Source of the DNA: Planotetraspora silvatica
Lineage (GTDB): Bacteria; Actinomycetota; Actinomycetes; Streptosporangiales; Streptosporangiaceae
Direction of reading: 5' to 3'
Assembly: GCF_016863315.1 (NCBI RefSeq)
Contig: NZ_BOOQ01000009.1
Span: forward strand, 248,001 to 312,000
DNA length: 64,000 bases
The translations under genes and the position numbers were made by a program. The notes under the pieces were generated by a model. That model did not search any database and was not told the DNA's origin. It worked only from the letters and a program-made list of their open reading frames with translations. Position 1 is the stretch's first letter. The number at the start of each line of letters is the position of its first letter. Positions 41,427-50,400 of this stretch are shown here, piece by piece.

Positions 41427-41729
41427 TCAGCCGGGCAGGACCGTCAGTCCACTCGGCGAGACGATCTTCTGCAGGTTCCGCACGTAGTCGGCGAACGCCG
41501 AGCGGCCCTGCTCGGTGAGGCTGAACCAGGTCTTGGGCCGCTTGCCGACGTATCCCTTGCGGATGCGCACATATCCGGCGGTCTCCAGGGCGCTCGCGTG
41601 CTTGGAGAGCACCGAGTCGCTGATGCCGAGCGTGTCCCGCACGAAACCGAACTCGGCCTCCTCGGCCGCCGCCAGCACCGACACGATCTGCAGCCGGGTG
41701 GGGGCGTGGATCACGGGATCGAGCTCCAT
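41427..41729 (-). CDS. Winged-helix regulator (HTH_34/MarR-like)
   Basis: 100 residues from ATG 41729, which overlaps the TGA of the membrane-protein gene (TGATG). All winged helix: LDPVIHAPTRLQIVSVLAAAEEAEFGFVRDTLG, recognition helix SDSVLSKHASALETAGYV, wing RKGYVGKRPKTWFSLTEQGR. This is the short regulator type that pairs with a membrane protein gene. It probably binds the inverted repeat at 42227-42243 upstream of the operon. Confidence 0.9.
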   Translation of the reverse strand: MELDPVIHAPTRLQIVSVLAAAEEAEFGFVRDTLGISDSVLSKHASALETAGYVRIRKGYVGKRPKTWFSLTEQGRSAFADYVRNLQKIVSPSGLTVLPG

Positions 41730-42196
41730 CACGCCCCTTTCTCGATCTTGCGAGCGATCATCCGGGAGATCCCCCGAGACACCAGGGGACCGGTCGCCGC
41801 CACATAGCCCGTCATGACGAGAGCGGCGTACGTCCGAGCGTAGGCGATCTCGTCGGCGTGCCAGCGCAGGGCCAGGATGAGGCAGACGACGAAGCAGGTG
41901 GCGAGCCACACCCCGAACACGACGAACCCGCCGCGCGGCAGCAGGCTGCGGTGGGCCGTCATCCGGCGGGTCTTGACGAGCACGGCGACCATGGCGCCGA
42001 GCGCCGCGCAGAGCAGGACGGCCACGCCGCCGCTCAGCGGGCCGGGGACGCCGGGTTCGGTCACGATCTGCATCCCGGTCACGAACAGCGAGACGCCGAT
42101 CACGTACCACGTCGGGAACCAGGGCTGTGATCTCACGGCCCTGGTCTGCGTGTCCCGGATCGTCGCGAGACTCTGTGCGGCTTCGTCGGCGTTCAC
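41729..42196 (-). CDS. Four-helix membrane protein co-transcribed with an HTH regulator
   Basis: 155 residues from GTG 42196, chosen for GAGGAG 6 bases upstream; in-frame ATGs at 42223 and 42268 lack a site, and the latter lies in the promoter. A short cytoplasmic N-terminus (ADEAAQSLATIRDTQTRAVR) precedes four membrane helices (about 29-48, 55-76, 87-108, 121-142). The first block is typical of uncharacterised membrane proteins paired with HTH_34 regulators. Function unknown. Confidence 0.78.
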   Translation of the reverse strand: MNADEAAQSLATIRDTQTRAVRSQPWFPTWYVIGVSLFVTGMQIVTEPGVPGPLSGGVAVLLCAALGAMVAVLVKTRRMTAHRSLLPRGGFVVFGVWLATCFVVCLILALRWHADEIAYARTYAALVMTGYVAATGPLVSRGISRMIARKIEKGA

Positions 42197-42226
42197 GGGG
42201 GGCTCCTCGGGACGTCGCAGCATTAT

Positions 42227-42277
42227 CTTTCCATCATGGAAAGTACTTTCTGCTTTCCATAGCGTCAAGTACTTTCC
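42227..42277 (-). promoter_or_regulatory. Promoter-operator of the membrane protein/HTH operon
   Basis: On the minus strand TTGACG (42268-42263) and TACTTT (42245-42240) are 17 bases apart. A perfect inverted repeat CTTTCCAT-C-ATGGAAAG (42227-42243) overlaps the -10 and start point. A second CTTTCCAT lies at 42253-42260 in the spacer, and AAGTACTTTC occurs at 42241 and again at 42267. This fits autorepression by the HTH protein. Confidence 0.7.
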
Positions 42278-42355
42278 GGGGTATTTGGGGAGATAGCCGC
42301 CCTTGGTGGGGCTAAGGTCGCTTGGTAAACCCGCAGCGAGGGAGCGGAGACCCCG

Positions 42356-43075
42356 GTGAGTGAGTGGCGGACCTGGCCGGCTCTCGTGGTCGCCTCCGTG
42401 CTCACCCTGGTCTGCGCGGTCGTCGCCGGTGTCGCGGCCAGTTCCGCGGCCGCCGAGTTCACCCGGGGTCCCAGTGCGGCCGAGGTGCGGCAGGCCGCGG
42501 CGACCGAGGTCGCGGGCCGCTGGCAGACGTGGCCCGCCGGCCGGATCTTCCCCCCGACCCTCGCGTACACGGGCGAACAGGGCGGCGAGGAGAAGGCCAG
42601 CCGGGTCGGCATCTCGTCGAAGACCGACTGCAAGGGCGCCGTCGACGCCACGCTCCAGGCGGCCGTCCGGACCGCTGGATGCAGGGCGATCCTGCGGGCG
42701 ACGTATCTGGACGCACTCCAGGGCATGGTCGTCACGATCGGTGTCGCGGCCTTTCCCGACGCCCGGTCGGCGGACGCCGCCGAGGCGGCGCTGCCCCAGC
42801 AGGGGAAGCCCTCCCCGGGCCTGCGCGCCCTGGCCTTCGACGGCACCGTGACCGACCGGTTCACCGCGGCCGCCCGCCAGGCGGCCACCCTGCGGCAGGC
42901 CGGGCCGTACATCGTCCTGACCACAGTTGGCCAGGTCGACGGGCGTCCCGCCCGCGCGCTGGGCAAGCAGCGCCCGGCGATGTTCTCGTTCACGGACGAC
43001 CTCTCCGAGCGAGTCGCCGACGCTCTCACCGTCCCGTCACCTCTCGAATGCGGGGGCAAGGAGGCGCCGTGCTGA
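42356..43075 (+). CDS. Membrane-anchored Cys-pair protein, partner of mycosin (copy 1)
   Basis: 239 residues from GTG 42356. One membrane helix (about 8-30) and an extracytoplasmic domain with four cysteines in two pairs (about 93 and 108; last two in LECGGKEAPC at the end). Paralogue of the protein at 44329: shared RWxxWPxGxxFP, ASRVGIS/AHRVGVA, GCRAILRATY/GCRTMLRATY, VTIGVA/ITVGVA, GTVTDRF/GTVTDMF, AGPYIV. Its stop overlaps the start of the adjacent subtilase by 7 bases (GTGCTGA). Unknown function; likely works with that protease. Confidence 0.72.
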   Translation: MSEWRTWPALVVASVLTLVCAVVAGVAASSAAAEFTRGPSAAEVRQAAATEVAGRWQTWPAGRIFPPTLAYTGEQGGEEKASRVGISSKTDCKGAVDATLQAAVRTAGCRAILRATYLDALQGMVVTIGVAAFPDARSADAAEAALPQQGKPSPGLRALAFDGTVTDRFTAAARQAATLRQAGPYIVLTTVGQVDGRPARALGKQRPAMFSFTDDLSERVADALTVPSPLECGGKEAPC

Positions 43076-44319
43076 GACGCCTGGCGCTCGGAGTCGTCAC
43101 GACCCTCACGGCCGCAGCGCTGCTGCTCCCCGGCACGACCGGTACGGCTCTCGCGGACTCGGTCCGTACGAGCCAGCAGTCGGTGTTGCGGACGCTCGAC
43201 GTCGAGCACGCGTGGAAGGTCACCAAGGGGCGAGGGGTGACGGTCGCCGTCCTCGACTCCGGCGTGGACGCCCGGCATCACGACCTGGCCGGATCGGTGA
43301 TCACCGGCAAGGACTTCACGGACGGCGCGACGCCGCGCGGAACCGCTGAGGTGCGCCTGCACGGCACCTACATGGCGTCCCTGATCGCGGGCCACGGGCA
43401 CGGCCCGGGAGCGGCCGACGGAGTCATGGGGGTCGCGCCGCAGGCGAAGATCCTCTCCGTCCGGGTGATCCTCGAGGACGAGGAGGCGGGCTTCCGGAAG
43501 TTCAACTCCGACCCGCGGTACGCGGGAGTGGTCGCCAAGGGGATCCGGTACGCCGTGGACCGCGGGGCGGACGTGATCAACCTGTCGATCTCCAAGGACC
43601 GGCCCACGGAGGCCGAGCGGGAGGCCATCCGCTACGCGATCTCCAAGGGCGTCGTCCTGGTCGCGGCGGCGGGCAACGACGGCACGGGCAAGCGGACCGC
43701 GCCGTACTCCTACCCGGCCGCGATCCCCGGCGTGATCTCAGTGGCCGCCGTGACGCCGGCCCTGATCCGCGCCTCGTTCTCCAACCGGAACTCCTCCGTC
43801 CTCGTGGCGGCGCCGGGCGTCGACGTCCTGGGCGCGGGCCCCGGCGACGAGTACTGGGTGGGCCGGGGCACCTCGCAGGCCACCGCGCTGGTCTCGGGAG
43901 TGGCGGCGCTGATCAAGTCGCGCCACCCGGCGATGTCCCCCGCTCTCGTGGCCCAGGCGCTGAGCTCGTCGCCGGCCAGGAAGGCGGCCTACAACACGGG
44001 AACAGGCTTCGGCGTCGTCGACGCCGCCCGCGCCCTGACCGCCGCGAACACCCTGGCCCGCCACCGGGCCACCGCGTCGGGTCCCGGAGTGCAGGATCCG
44101 GCCCGCGCCGTCGGGAAGGGCGCCCACGACACGCCCGTCGCCGTGAAGGTGCGCCGCGATCAGCGGACGATCGCCATCTCCGGCGGCATCGCCCTCGCGG
44201 GGCTGGTCAGCGCGGCCGCCAGTCTGATCGTGCTGATCCTCCTCCTCCGCCGGGCACGACGGGAGGAACACGACGATCTCGCCATGTCGCCTCCTCAGCC
44301 TCCGGGCCTTCCGACGTAG
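43069..44319 (+). CDS. S8 family serine protease, mycosin (MycP)-like, catalytically intact
   Basis: 416 residues from GTG 43069. Signal peptide (about 1-29), subtilisin domain, and a C-terminal membrane helix (about 370-392) followed by a short basic tail: the mycosin layout. Catalytic residues are all present: Asp in AVLDSGVD, His in RLHGTYMAS, oxyanion Asn in AAAGNDG, Ser in GTSQATALVSG. Mycosins are membrane-anchored proteases of type VII secretion systems, but no ecc/esx genes are in this window, so the substrate is unknown. Confidence 0.9.
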   Translation: MLRRLALGVVTTLTAAALLLPGTTGTALADSVRTSQQSVLRTLDVEHAWKVTKGRGVTVAVLDSGVDARHHDLAGSVITGKDFTDGATPRGTAEVRLHGTYMASLIAGHGHGPGAADGVMGVAPQAKILSVRVILEDEEAGFRKFNSDPRYAGVVAKGIRYAVDRGADVINLSISKDRPTEAEREAIRYAISKGVVLVAAAGNDGTGKRTAPYSYPAAIPGVISVAAVTPALIRASFSNRNSSVLVAAPGVDVLGAGPGDEYWVGRGTSQATALVSGVAALIKSRHPAMSPALVAQALSSSPARKAAYNTGTGFGVVDAARALTAANTLARHRATASGPGVQDPARAVGKGAHDTPVAVKVRRDQRTIAISGGIALAGLVSAAASLIVLILLLRRARREEHDDLAMSPPQPPGLPT

Positions 44320-44328
44320 CATCGAATC

Positions 44329-45204
44329 ATGCCGCCCGAGGAGCCCAGGACACCGCCCGGTGGTCGGCGTGGACTGCCTCTGGGCTCGTCCGCCGGCCGG
44401 GTACGAGCGCGTCGCTGGCCCGCGTCAGGCAGACGGGCGATGGCGGCCCAGGCCGCGAAGGAACAGGCGGAGCTCAGGCGGGGCCTCCGGTTCCGCTCCC
44501 TCTTCCTGACGTTGATGGGCGTGGTGCTCGCCGTCGCGGCCCTCGACATCCTGCTGGGCTCGGTCGGGCTGATCCAGGAGACGCGCTCGCGTCCCCTCAC
44601 CGACGAGGAGCGGGCCCAGTACGCCGCGCAGGACGTGGCCAGGCGGTGGCACGCCTGGCCGGTCGGGATGGTCTTCCCCGAGGAGCTTCCGTACAACGGC
44701 CTCGGCCGGGCCCAGCAGTACGCCCACCGCGTCGGTGTGGCCCCCGAGGAGGTCTGCGCCACGACGGTCGACTCGCCCGTCGCCTCGGTCCTGCGCGAGC
44801 AGGGTTGCCGGACGATGTTGCGGGCCACCTACGTCGACCAGACGTCGACGTTCGCCATCACCGTGGGCGTCGCCGTCCTGAAGGACGAGGACGCCCGGCT
44901 GGACGCGGCCACCAAGCTGCCCGTGGACGACCGGGTGGGCATCCGGCCCGTGGCCTTCCCCGGGACGGTGACCGACATGTTCGGCGCCGCCCAGCGGCAG
45001 CGGACCGGATGGGTGGGAGCGGGGCCGTACATCGTCTTCTCCGCCGTCGGGTACACCGATGGCAGGACCCGCGACTCCGTCCCCATGGAGGAGCAGTTGA
45101 ACAGCGAGATGTGGCCGACGGCCGAGTCGATCGCCGGACGCATCGCGCGGTCCCTGGGCGAACCGCCCGACGTCCCGCGCTGCACCCAGGGGAACGTGTG
45201 CTGA
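44329..45204 (+). CDS. Membrane-anchored Cys-pair protein, partner of pseudo-mycosin (copy 2)
   Basis: 291 residues; the true start may be inside, since the first 37 residues are a Pro/Arg-rich leader before MAAQAAKEQAELRRGLRFRS. One membrane helix (about 58-80), then the same extracytoplasmic domain as the protein at 42356. The Cys pair near the middle (EEVCATT, QGCRTML) and the two at the very end (PRCTQGNVC) are kept. Its stop overlaps the next gene by 7 bases with the same GTGCTGA junction as copy 1, evidence for duplication of a two-gene unit. Confidence 0.72.
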   Translation: MPPEEPRTPPGGRRGLPLGSSAGRVRARRWPASGRRAMAAQAAKEQAELRRGLRFRSLFLTLMGVVLAVAALDILLGSVGLIQETRSRPLTDEERAQYAAQDVARRWHAWPVGMVFPEELPYNGLGRAQQYAHRVGVAPEEVCATTVDSPVASVLREQGCRTMLRATYVDQTSTFAITVGVAVLKDEDARLDAATKLPVDDRVGIRPVAFPGTVTDMFGAAQRQRTGWVGAGPYIVFSAVGYTDGRTRDSVPMEEQLNSEMWPTAESIAGRIARSLGEPPDVPRCTQGNVC

Positions 45205-46382
45205 AGCCGATCGCGCTGTGCGCCGCCGTCGCGAGCGCCCTGCTGGCCGCGGGGCCGACCTACGCGGCGCACGCCGAGTCGAGGCCCGGCGCGGGCGAGG
45301 AGCGCTGGGCGCTGGACGCGATCAACGCCGAGGAGGCGTGGAAGGTCACCAAGGGCGCCGGTGTGACCGTGGCCCTGCTGGGCGCCGAGCAGGTGGACGC
45401 CGAGGTGTCCGAACTCAAGGGAAGGGTCACGCAGGGGCCCGATCTGTCGGGCGCGCTCTTCGACGACTCCCTGGACAACTCGCCGGACAAGTCCACGGGC
45501 GACGTCACCGCCGCGGCGTCGTTGATCGCCGGAAACGGCGGCGGCCCGTCCGGTGTGGCGCCTGAGGCGCGGATCCTGTCCATCAGGGTCGCCACCGGCG
45601 AGCCTGAGCTGATCGCGGCCGATCCCCAGTCCGGACCCACCGGGGCCCAGGACAGTCCCATGGCGCGCGGCATCCGGTACGCCGCCAACCACGGGGCCAC
45701 GGTCATCTGCATCCCGATCGCGGGCTACGGGATCGACCGGGCGGACCGCGAGGCGGTCTCCTACGCGCTGTCGCGCGGGATCGTCCTGGTCGCGGCGGCG
45801 GGGGACGGGGGCCGGTCGGCGTACACCCAGCAGACGGGCACCTCCTACTGGCGCTTCCCCGCGGGCTATCCCGGTGTCATCGGCGTGGCGGGCGTCGACA
45901 GGCAGGGCCGTAAGACCACCTCCAGCAGTGACAACCTGTCGGTCCTCGTCTCCGCTCCGGGGGCCGACGTGCCGGTGGTCCTGCCCGGGGGCAAGCACGG
46001 CACGGTGTCGGGGACCGGCGCGTCGAGCGCGCTCGTGGCGGGGACAGTCGCGCTGATAAAGGCGAAATATCCGAATATGGCGCCCGAACTCGTGTCGCGG
46101 GCGCTCAGCTCGACCTCGCACCCCAGTCCGAACGCCGGCTATGACGACAAAGTGGGATTCGGTGAAGTCGACGCGGGGGCCGCGATTGCCAAGGCGGCCG
46201 AACTGGCGGGATACGCCCAGGCGGCCCCCGTGCGGGACGATCTCCACTTCGGGAAGGGGCCGATGTCCGAAGCGCCCATGCGCCCGGGGCCCGATCCGGT
46301 TAGGCTCTGGATCTACGCAATCGCCGCCCTCGTCGGCCTGGGCGGGTTCTGCGGCGCGATCGTCGTCCTCAGCCGCAGGTGA
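45198..46382 (+). CDS. Mycosin-like subtilase homologue without catalytic residues (pseudoprotease)
   Basis: 394 residues from GTG 45198. Signal peptide (about 1-27), subtilisin-fold domain, C-terminal membrane helix (about 369-391). Aligned with the upstream paralogue, every catalytic residue is replaced: LDSGVD becomes LGAEQVD, the HGT motif becomes GDVTAAASLIAG, GND becomes GDGG, and GTSQAT becomes GTGASS. The scaffold is otherwise well kept (WKVTKGAGVTVALL, GVAPEARILSIRVA, YALSRGIVLVAAAGDGG, LVAGTVALIKAKYP). Selection seems to have preserved the fold but not proteolysis, so a binding or regulatory partner role is inferred. Confidence 0.85.
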   Translation: MLKPIALCAAVASALLAAGPTYAAHAESRPGAGEERWALDAINAEEAWKVTKGAGVTVALLGAEQVDAEVSELKGRVTQGPDLSGALFDDSLDNSPDKSTGDVTAAASLIAGNGGGPSGVAPEARILSIRVATGEPELIAADPQSGPTGAQDSPMARGIRYAANHGATVICIPIAGYGIDRADREAVSYALSRGIVLVAAAGDGGRSAYTQQTGTSYWRFPAGYPGVIGVAGVDRQGRKTTSSSDNLSVLVSAPGADVPVVLPGGKHGTVSGTGASSALVAGTVALIKAKYPNMAPELVSRALSSTSHPSPNAGYDDKVGFGEVDAGAAIAKAAELAGYAQAAPVRDDLHFGKGPMSEAPMRPGPDPVRLWIYAIAALVGLGGFCGAIVVLSRR

Positions 46383-46461
46383 TCACATGTTGGCCGCCAT
46401 TTGGCGGCGTTTCGGATTTCGACGACAGGGCGACATCAAGTTTCGCTAAGGTCCATGCCTC

Positions 46462-46833
46462 ATGGGGTACGAGTTGCGCGTGGAGCGTGCAGCACCGCTC
46501 GCCTACGCCGAACTCGCGAGCGTGATCTCGGCCGGCGCCGGATTCGAGCTGCGCGGGACGCAGGAGGCCGGCGAGCTGGTCGCGTGGCACGGTGACTCCG
46601 CGCATCACATCGCGACCTGGTCGGGACGGCTGGCCGGTCGGCCGGGATCGGACTGGCAGGTGGCCCAGCTGGCCCGCGTCGCCGACATGCTCGGCGGATG
46701 GCTCGTCGGCGAGGACGGCGAGACCTACGGGCTCAGGAACGGCGTCGTCGAGCAGGTCAACGGCTCCGCGACGTACGAGTTCGGGAAGCTCGAGGAGATC
46801 GTCGCCGCCGGGCCCACCGAATGGAGCACCTGA
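46462..46833 (+). CDS. Hypothetical protein
   Basis: 123 residues from ATG 46462. N-terminus GYELRVERAAPLAYAELASV, with a compact alpha/beta pattern, a central VAWHGDSAHHIATWSGRLAGR and a C-terminal ATYEFGKLEEIVA. No signal peptide, membrane segment or motif I recognise. The last 13 bases overlap the start of the alkyltransferase-like gene, so the two are translationally linked. Confidence 0.65.
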   Translation: MGYELRVERAAPLAYAELASVISAGAGFELRGTQEAGELVAWHGDSAHHIATWSGRLAGRPGSDWQVAQLARVADMLGGWLVGEDGETYGLRNGVVEQVNGSATYEFGKLEEIVAAGPTEWST

Positions 46834-47138
46834 GCCGACGGCGCGGTGAGCCCCCGCCGTACGCCGAGAGAGTGCTCGACCTGGTCGAACGCATCCCGAA
46901 AGGTCGGGTCATGTCCTATGGGGACGTGGCGGAATACCTCGGGGAGGGCGGGCCGCGGCAGGTGGGCCGGGTCATGTCGACGTGGGGCGGCGCCGTTCCC
47001 TGGTGGCGTGTGATCAGAGCCGACGGTTCGGCCGCGCCCGGCCTGGAGAGCGAGTGCCTCGCCCGATGGCGCGAGGAGGGCACCCCCCTCAGGGGCACCC
47101 GGGCGGACATGCGCAGAGCCCGCTGGGACGGTGTTTGA
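46821..47138 (+). CDS. Alkyltransferase-like protein (ATL, MGMT family)
   Basis: 105 residues from ATG 46821. Matches the DNA-binding domain of O6-alkylguanine-DNA alkyltransferase: VLDLVERIPKGRVMSYGDVAEYLG with the HTH and Tyr finger, GGPRQVGRVMS with the Arg finger, then PWWRVIRADG where active MGMT has PCHRV. The acceptor Cys is Trp, so it cannot transfer alkyl groups. It should act as a lesion sensor that hands O6-alkylguanine to nucleotide excision repair, as known for ATLs. Placement upstream of adnAB matches Rv3204. Confidence 0.88.
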   Translation: MEHLSRRRGEPPPYAERVLDLVERIPKGRVMSYGDVAEYLGEGGPRQVGRVMSTWGGAVPWWRVIRADGSAAPGLESECLARWREEGTPLRGTRADMRRARWDGV

Positions 47139-47170
47139 TTGCCGCGCCCCTCGGGTGGCGGCTGGGCTTT

Positions 47171-47299
47171 GTGCATGATCACGGGTGGCGTTTCCGCAGG
47201 TCGTGGCGTACGCGTACGAATGTGTGCATGATCACGTGGGAGGTTTGGGCAGGTCACGGGGCATGATCCCGAACCTGTGCATGATCACGCCAAAGGGGG
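47171..47299. repeat. 53-bp tandem repeat array, copy at locus 1
   Basis: Three starts of GTGCATGATCACG at 47171, 47224 and 47277, exactly 53 bases apart: two full units plus a partial one ending GCCAAAGGGGG. Unit 2 carries CGCAGG-like, GGGGCATGATC and CGAA positions also found in the array at 57573-57703; unit 1 is more diverged in its second half. The rest of the 318-base gap (47139-47456) between the ATL gene and adnA holds no other feature I can name. Confidence 0.85.
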
Positions 47300-47456
47300 C
47301 GGCTTGTGTGAGAGTGGTGAGACTCACGCGAGCCGCCTTGGATGTCCCATATCCGCCGGTCATGTCCGGCGTGTCGTGCGGCTGATCGCGACCACGTCGC
47401 GCTGTACTGGTCAAGCGGGCACGATCTATCCCAGTGTTCTGATGGAATTCTGAGCT

Positions 47457-50400
47457 GTGAGTGGTCAGAAATACCGTTTGGTGCGCCGGGGCGGGGTGAG
47501 CCGTTCCGCCCCCGTCCTGGACGAGCATCAGAGGGCCGTCGTCGAGCACGAGAGCGGCCCCCTGCTCGTGCTGGCCGGACCGGGCACCGGCAAGACCACC
47601 ACCATCGTGGAGACCGTCGTCGACCGCATCGAGCGGCGCGGCGTCGATCCGGAACGGGTCCTGGTCCTCACCTTCAGCCGCAAGGCCGCCGGTGAGCTGC
47701 GCGAGCGCATCACAGGGCGGATGCGCAGGACCACGAGGACCCCGCTCGCCCTGACCTTCCACAGCTACGCCTACGCCCTGCTGCGCCGTGAGGCCGTCCT
47801 CGCCGGTGAGCCGCCTCCGCGCCTGCTGACCGGACCGGAACAGCTCCTGGAGATCCGCAGACTCCTCCACGGTGAGCTGGAGGACGGAGCCGAGCGCTGG
47901 CCGGACCGGATGCGCGAGCTCCTCAAGACCCGGGGATTCGCCGAGGAACTGCGTGACTTCCTGTCCCGGGCGGCCGAGCGCGGGCTGGACGGCGACGCGC
48001 TGATCGACCTCGGGCGCACGCACGGCAGGGCCGACTGGGAGGCGGCGGGCCGGTTCTCCTACCGCTATCAGGACCGCTTCGACCTCGATCCCGTGCCGTC
48101 GATGGACTACGCGGAGCTGATCCGCGAGGCCGCCGGGCTGCTGACCGACGGCGAGGTCAGGAGACGTGAGCGGGACGCCTACGACGTCGTGCTCGTGGAC
48201 GAATACCAGGACACCGATCCGGCACAGGAGTTCCTGCTCCAGCAACTCGCCGGGGACGGGCGTGACCTGATCGCGGTGGGGGACCCCGACCAGTCGATCT
48301 ACGGCTTCCGCGGCGCCGACGTGCAGGGGATCCTGCGGTTCCCGGAGAGGTTCCGCACGGCGGGCGGCGGCGAGGCCCCGGTCATCGCGCTCGGCGTCTG
48401 CCGCAGGAGCGGCCCGGAGTTGCTGGAGGCGTCCCGCCGCGTCGCCTCCCGCCTGCCCGCGGGCCGCCACCGTGCGCTCGCGCCGCTCGCCGACGCCGAG
48501 CCGGGCGAGGTCTCGGTGCTGCTCGCCGACAGCGACAGCCAGGAGGCCGCCGTGGTGGCCGACACCCTCCGCCGGGCCCATCTCCTCGACGGCGTGCCCT
48601 GGTCCGGGATGGCCGTCCTCGTCCGCAGCGCCGCCCGGCAGCTTCCCCTGCTGCGGCGGGCGCTCATCACGGCGGGCGTGCCCGTCATCGTGGCAGGTGA
48701 CGAGCTGCCGCTGGTCCAGGAGCCGGGAGTGCGGCCGCTGATCACGTTGCTGAAGGTCGCCGTGCACTCGTCGTCCCTCGACGTCGCGACCGCGGAGGAG
48801 TTGCTGACCGGAGCCCTGGGCGGCACCGACATGATCGGCGTCCGCCGGTTGCGCCGGGCCCTGCGCGTCGCCGAGCACGAGGCCGCGTCCGCGTCGGAGG
48901 CCGCCGCCGAGGAGGGGCAGCCGGCCCTGCCGTTCACGGCCAGGTCGTCCGACGAGATGCTCGTCGCCGCTCTCAGGGACGCCCGCGAGCTCGTCAACGT
49001 CGAGCCGCACGTGGGCGCGTCCGCCGAACGGGTCGCGAAGCTTCTGAAGATCGCCCGCGACGCCGTACGGCGCGGCCACGGCGCGGAGGACGTGCTCTGG
49101 GACGTCTGGCAGGCCAGCGGTCTCGCGGAGCGGTGGACCGAGACCAGCCTGTCCGGAGGGTCGAGGGGAGTCCAGGCGGACCGGGACCTCGACGGCGTCG
49201 TCGCGCTGTTCGACCACGCGGCCCGGTTCACCGACCGGCTGCCCAAGGCCGGCATCGAGGTGTTCCTCGACGACCTGACCTCCCAGGAGATCGCCGGCGA
49301 CTCCCTCGCCGAGCAGGCCCCGGAGGGCGACGCCGTACGGATCCTCACCGCGCACCGGTCCAAGGGCCTGGAGTGGGACGTGGTGGTGATCGCCGGCGTG
49401 CAGGAGGGCGTCTGGCCCGACCTGAGATTGCGGGGGTCGCTCCTCGGAGCCGAGGAGCTCGTCGAGCTGTCCGCCGGGATCGCCCTCGACAGCACTCAGG
49501 CGACGGCGGCCGCCCTGTCCTCCAAGCTGCTGGCCGAGGAGCGGCGGCTGTTCTACGTCGCGACGACCCGGGCGCGGCGCAAGCTGGTGGTCACCGCCGT
49601 GGGCGGCGAGGACACCGACGAGCGCCCGTCGCGGTTCCTCACCGAGCTGCTTCCCGGAGGCGTCGAGGAGGCGACCGTCGACGACCGCGCCCGCTGGCTG
49701 AACATGTCCGCTCTGGTGGCGGACCTGCGGGCGGCCGTGTGCGACTCGACCAAGCCGGAGTCGCTCCGCCGCGACGCGGCCGGGCACCTCGCCCGGCTGG
49801 CGCGTGCGGGGGTGCCCGGCGCGAGCCCGCGGGACTGGTACGCGATGACGCCGCTCTCCGACGACCGGCCTCTGGGCTGGCCCGACGACATCGTGCGCAT
49901 CTCGCCCTCGGCCGTGGAGAACTTCACCAAGTGCGGGCTGCGGTGGGTGCTGGAGACCGCGGTGGGCGCGGGCAACTCCAGCGTGACTCAGAGCCTCGGG
50001 TCGGTCATCCACGCGATAGCCGTACTGGCGGCTGAAGACGGCGTGGACCTGGTCGCGCGGCTCGACGACGTCTGGGAGCAGTTCGACTTCGGCGGCGTCT
50101 GGTTCAACCGCAAGCAGCGCAAGGTCGCCGAGCAGATGGTCGAGCGGTTCGTACGGTGGCACGAGGAGAACCCGCGCGAGCTCGTCGCCCAGGAGGAGGC
50201 GTTCACGGCGGTGGTCGCCGAGGGCGTTCACATCCGGGGCCGCGTCGACCGGGTGGAACGCGACGGCGACGGCCGGGCCGTCATCATCGACATCAAGACC
50301 GGCGCCTCCAAGCCGAAGGACGATGAGCTCGACCGGCATCCGCAGCTCGGGGTGTACCAGCTCGCCACGCTGCTCGGGGCGTTCAAGCGGCACGGCCTCG

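Noticed and set aside
43069-46382. Type VII secretion (ESX) locus
   Set aside because: Mycosin-like proteases are present, but no eccB/C/D/E or WXG100 genes are in the window.
47171-47299. CRISPR array
   Set aside because: Only two full units, 53-base period with partly conserved interiors and no distinct spacers; no cas genes.
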